A stretch of DNA of 15,041 nucleotides from Clostridiales bacterium (GTDB lineage Bacteria; Bacillota; Clostridia; Oscillospirales; CAG-382). The stretch covers positions 1 to 15,041 of the forward strand of contig SFLA01000032.1 in assembly GCA_004553575.1 (NCBI GenBank). The letters run 5' to 3'. How positions within the stretch are numbered: position 1 is the first letter of the stretch; each line of letters begins with the position of its first letter. Below the pieces are notes generated by a model that searched no databases, was not told the origin of the DNA, and worked only from the letters and a program-made list of their open reading frames with translations. The position numbers and the translations under genes were made by a program. Of this stretch, positions 13,196 through 15,041 are shown in pieces.

Positions 13196-13377
13196 TCGAC
13201 CTTGCCCGCCTTCTTTATATCGGCGTAACGCTTCTTCGCTGGAGCGAAGCCGAAGTATGGCGCATGACACCGTATAAAATTTTGACGCTTTTCAAAATTC
13301 ATCGTGAATTCAATCCGGATCGTTTCAAGCCCGTTCCGAAAGAAGTTGATATTGACGACGTGCTGGGAGGGATATAA
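12806..13377 (+). CDS. tail assembly chaperone, -1 frameshift product (gpGT-like)
   Basis: A -1 slip on A_AAA_AAC (13168-13174) joins the first 123 gpG residues to a 67-residue T domain read one base earlier: RNSGQGIIDLARLLYIGVTLL..., then WSEAEVWRMTPYKILTLFKIHREF, and VPKEVDIDDVLGGI to TAA 13375-13377. The T frame has no start of its own and is well formed, which confirms a fused product of about 190 residues. As in lambda gpG/gpGT, the T part would contact the tube protein while G coats the tape. The stop sits just before the tape measure ATG (13378). Confidence 0.9.
13168..13209 (+). promoter_or_regulatory. programmed -1 ribosomal frameshift signal
   Basis: The slippery heptamer A_AAA_AAC (13168-13174) is in the correct phase of the gpG frame. 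A 6-nt spacer (GCAACA) is followed by a perfect 10-bp stem: GCGGGCAAGG (13181-13190) / CCTTGCCCGC (13200-13209), with a 9-nt loop that holds the gpG stop TAA. A purine-rich AGAGG (13156-13160), 7 nt upstream, might act as an SD-like stimulator. Confidence 0.93.
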
Positions 13378-15041
13378 ATGGCGAAAGAAGAGCAGATCAA
13401 AACATCAATCGACCTTACAGGCGAAAAAGAGTATCGCGCCGCTTGCACTAACATAAATTCTTCCCTTCGCGAAATCGGATCGGAAATGAAGCTGACGACG
13501 GCGGAATTCGCCGACAACGCAGACAGCGTGGAAGCGCTGACCGCGAAACAGAAGCTATTACAAAAGCAGTTCGACGAACAGGCGAAGAAAGCAGAAGCGG
13601 CGGAAAAAGCATTGAAGAAAATGCGCGATAACGGTATCGAACCGACAAATCCCGCATATCAGAAAATGCAAACAAATCTGAACAACACCAAAGCCGACAT
13701 GGTGAAAATTCAAAAGGAAATCGACGACACTTCTAAAAAGCTGAAAAGCTCAAAGGTGGATTGGGAGAGCGTCGGCGAAACCGTCGGCAAAGCAGGAAAG
13801 GCGATCGGCGCAGCTTGCGCGGCTATGGGTGCGGCGATTGCGGCGGCGGGTGCGGCATTCTTCGGGCTTGCCGAAGAAACACGCGAAGCCCGCGAAAACA
13901 TGGGTAAACTTGAAACCAGCTTCACGACGGCGGGACATTCGGCAGAGGACGCGAAAAACACCTATACGGAGTTGTACGGCGTTCTTGGCGACGACGGACA
14001 GGCAACGGAAGCCGCCGCGCACCTTGCGAAGCTGACTACGAACGAAAAAGAGCTTTCGGACTGGACAAACATTTGCACGGGCGTTTACGCGACATTCGGC
14101 GACAGTTTGCCGATTGAAGGCTTGACCGAAGCCGCGAACGAAACGGCAAAGACGGGATCAATCACGGGCAATCTTGCCGACGCGCTGAATTGGGCGGGCG
14201 TTTCCGAAGATGATTTTCAAGCCAGCCTTGACGCTTGCACATCGGAGCAGGAGCGGCAAGCCCTTATAACGTCCACGTTGAACGGGCTTTATTCAGAAGC
14301 GGCGGACAAGTACAGAGAGGTAAACGGCGACATTATCGACGCGCAGAAGGCAACAGCAAATCTGAACAGCGCTATGGCGGCGCTGGGCGCGATTGCTGAA
14401 CCGATCATTACAAAGCTGAAACAGCTTGCGGCGGAGCTTTTGCAGGAAATAACGCCGTTCGTCGAGCTTATCGGAAAAGGCTTGACGGGTGCGCTTTCCG
14501 GTGCAGAGAGCGCGGCGGAGGACTTCACAGACGGCTTGCTGGGTATGGTTACGTTCGCGATCGAAAAGCTAACGGAAATGTTGCCGACCTTCCTTGAATT
14601 CGCGGTGAAGATGATCGCGAATATCGCGACGGGCATAGCTCAATCGTTGCCGACGCTTGTTCCTTCGCTGGTTCAGCTTGTAACGGACATCGTGCAAGTT
14701 CTGATCGACAATATCCCGTTGCTGATCGACGCGGCTTTACAGCTTGTAACAGGGCTGGCGGAAGGCATTATAAACGCGATCCCCGTTCTTGTTGCGGCGC
14801 TTCCGCAGTTGATAACCAGCTTGATCGACGGTTTGCTTTCCGCAATCCCGCAGATCATTCAAGCGGGTATCGACCTTCTGACGGCGTTAATTACCGCCCT
14901 TCCGGAGATCATCACAACGATTGTTGAAGCGATCCCGCAGATCATTGAAGGCATTATCACGGCGCTTACGGAGAACATACCGCTTATCATTCAAGCGGGC
15001 ATTGATCTTCTTGTCGCGCTCATACAGGCATTACCGCAGAT
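13378..15041 (+). CDS. tail tape measure protein, 3' end outside window
   Basis: The frame is open from ATG 13378 (GGGAGGGATATAA upstream) to the right edge, about 554 codons. Residues 1-125 are coiled-coil-like (KQKLLQKQFDEQAKKAEAAEKALKKM). Residues about 139-163 are an Ala/Gly-rich hydrophobic helix. Residues 165-310 (EETREARENMGKLETSF...) match the tape measure domain. From about residue 405 the chain becomes strongly hydrophobic with recurring IP-x-(I/L)-(I/L) every 18-22 residues. The protein sets tail length and passes into the host envelope at infection; the hydrophobic repeat segment fits membrane insertion. Total length and C-terminal peptidase domains, if any, cannot be seen. Confidence 0.95.
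   Translation, partial: MAKEEQIKTSIDLTGEKEYRAACTNINSSLREIGSEMKLTTAEFADNADSVEALTAKQKLLQKQFDEQAKKAEAAEKALKKMRDNGIEPTNPAYQKMQTNLNNTKADMVKIQKEIDDTSKKLKSSKVDWESVGETVGKAGKAIGAACAAMGAAIAAAGAAFFGLAEETREARENMGKLETSFTTAGHSAEDAKNTYTELYGVLGDDGQATEAAAHLAKLTTNEKELSDWTNICTGVYATFGDSLPIEGLTEAANETAKTGSITGNLADALNWAGVSEDDFQASLDACTSEQERQALITSTLNGLYSEAADKYREVNGDIIDAQKATANLNSAMAALGAIAEPIITKLKQLAAELLQEITPFVELIGKGLTGALSGAESAAEDFTDGLLGMVTFAIEKLTEMLPTFLEFAVKMIANIATGIAQSLPTLVPSLVQLVTDIVQVLIDNIPLLIDAALQLVTGLAEGIINAIPVLVAALPQLITSLIDGLLSAIPQIIQAGIDLLTALITALPEIITTIVEAIPQIIEGIITALTENIPLIIQAGIDLLVALIQALPQ
14854..15019 (+). repeat. diverged internal repeats in the tape measure gene
   Basis: Segments near 14857 and 14989 both encode IIQAGIDLLxAL after a proline-containing turn; they lie 132 nt (44 codons) apart and share most bases, including ATCATTCAAGCGGG. 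A related ATCATTGAAGG lies at 14941-14951. They are amphipathic IP-rich repeats typical of the membrane-facing part of tape measure proteins. Confidence 0.7.

Noticed and set aside
13181..13209. The stem after the slippery site as an intrinsic terminator
   Set aside because: The downstream tract (CTTCTTTATATC) is a poor U-tract, and the slip heptamer, spacer and T-domain frame explain the stem better.
1..15041. tRNA, rRNA, insertion sequence, integrase or att site
   Set aside because: I saw no transposase or integrase motifs, terminal repeats or tRNA-like cloverleaf on either strand; subtle cases could be missed by eye.

Overview
The window is a forward-strand block of a tailed bacteriophage or prophage with HK97-type siphovirus architecture. 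All convincing genes lie on the + strand, packed with short gaps, small overlaps and GGAGG-type Shine-Dalgarno sites. Base composition (about 52% GC by eye), codon use and the accessory families seen here (DUF6273, an HUH Rep-like protein, DUF4406, VRR-NUC, a P27-like small terminase) point to a clostridial host, probably a gut Oscillospiraceae/Ruminococcaceae-type bacterium. That host call is inference from family knowledge. No integrase, repressor or att site is visible, so lifestyle cannot be decided.

Layout. (1) 1-1780: small early or accessory genes: a Cys-rich double zinc-ribbon ORF open at the left edge, a MazG-like pyrophosphohydrolase, a DUF6273 protein, a 48-residue single-TM protein and a Cys-rich protein. 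They end at a perfect 16-bp terminator hairpin (1787-1828). (2) 1830-3044: a decayed leader repeat, a frameshifted rolling-circle (HUH) Rep-like gene carrying a 36-bp tandem duplication, then a mostly non-coding stretch with a 48-nt inverted repeat and a C6/G6 hairpin. (3) 3045-5235: an orphan DNA methyltransferase, a DUF4406 protein with zinc ribbon, a VRR-NUC nuclease and an ArpU/RinA-like late regulator. (4) 5236-5407: a strong extended -10 promoter followed about 35 nt later by a strong intrinsic terminator, the apparent control point for the late genes. (5) 5408-7843: packaging genes (HNH endonuclease, small and large terminase), with a G-rich gap that could hold cos. (6) 7851-12182: portal, protease, major capsid protein and the connector chain (gp6-like adaptor, head closure, gp10-like, tail terminator). 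(7) 12186-15041: major tail protein, gpG/gpGT tail chaperones and a tape measure protein cut by the right edge.

The genes fit one programme: early genes and a replication-type module, then a late activator immediately upstream of the late promoter, then DNA packaging, head and tail in canonical order. The most striking features are RNA-level controls. There is a textbook -1 frameshift signal in the tail chaperone (A_AAA_AAC, a 6-nt spacer, a perfect 10-bp stem whose loop holds the gpG stop). A GNRA-capped 12-bp hairpin sits between a Shine-Dalgarno sequence and the gpG start. The late operon has a promoter followed closely by a terminator, suggesting attenuation or antitermination. No wholly unknown multi-gene system is evident. 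The least explained part is the Rep-like region at 1830-3044.
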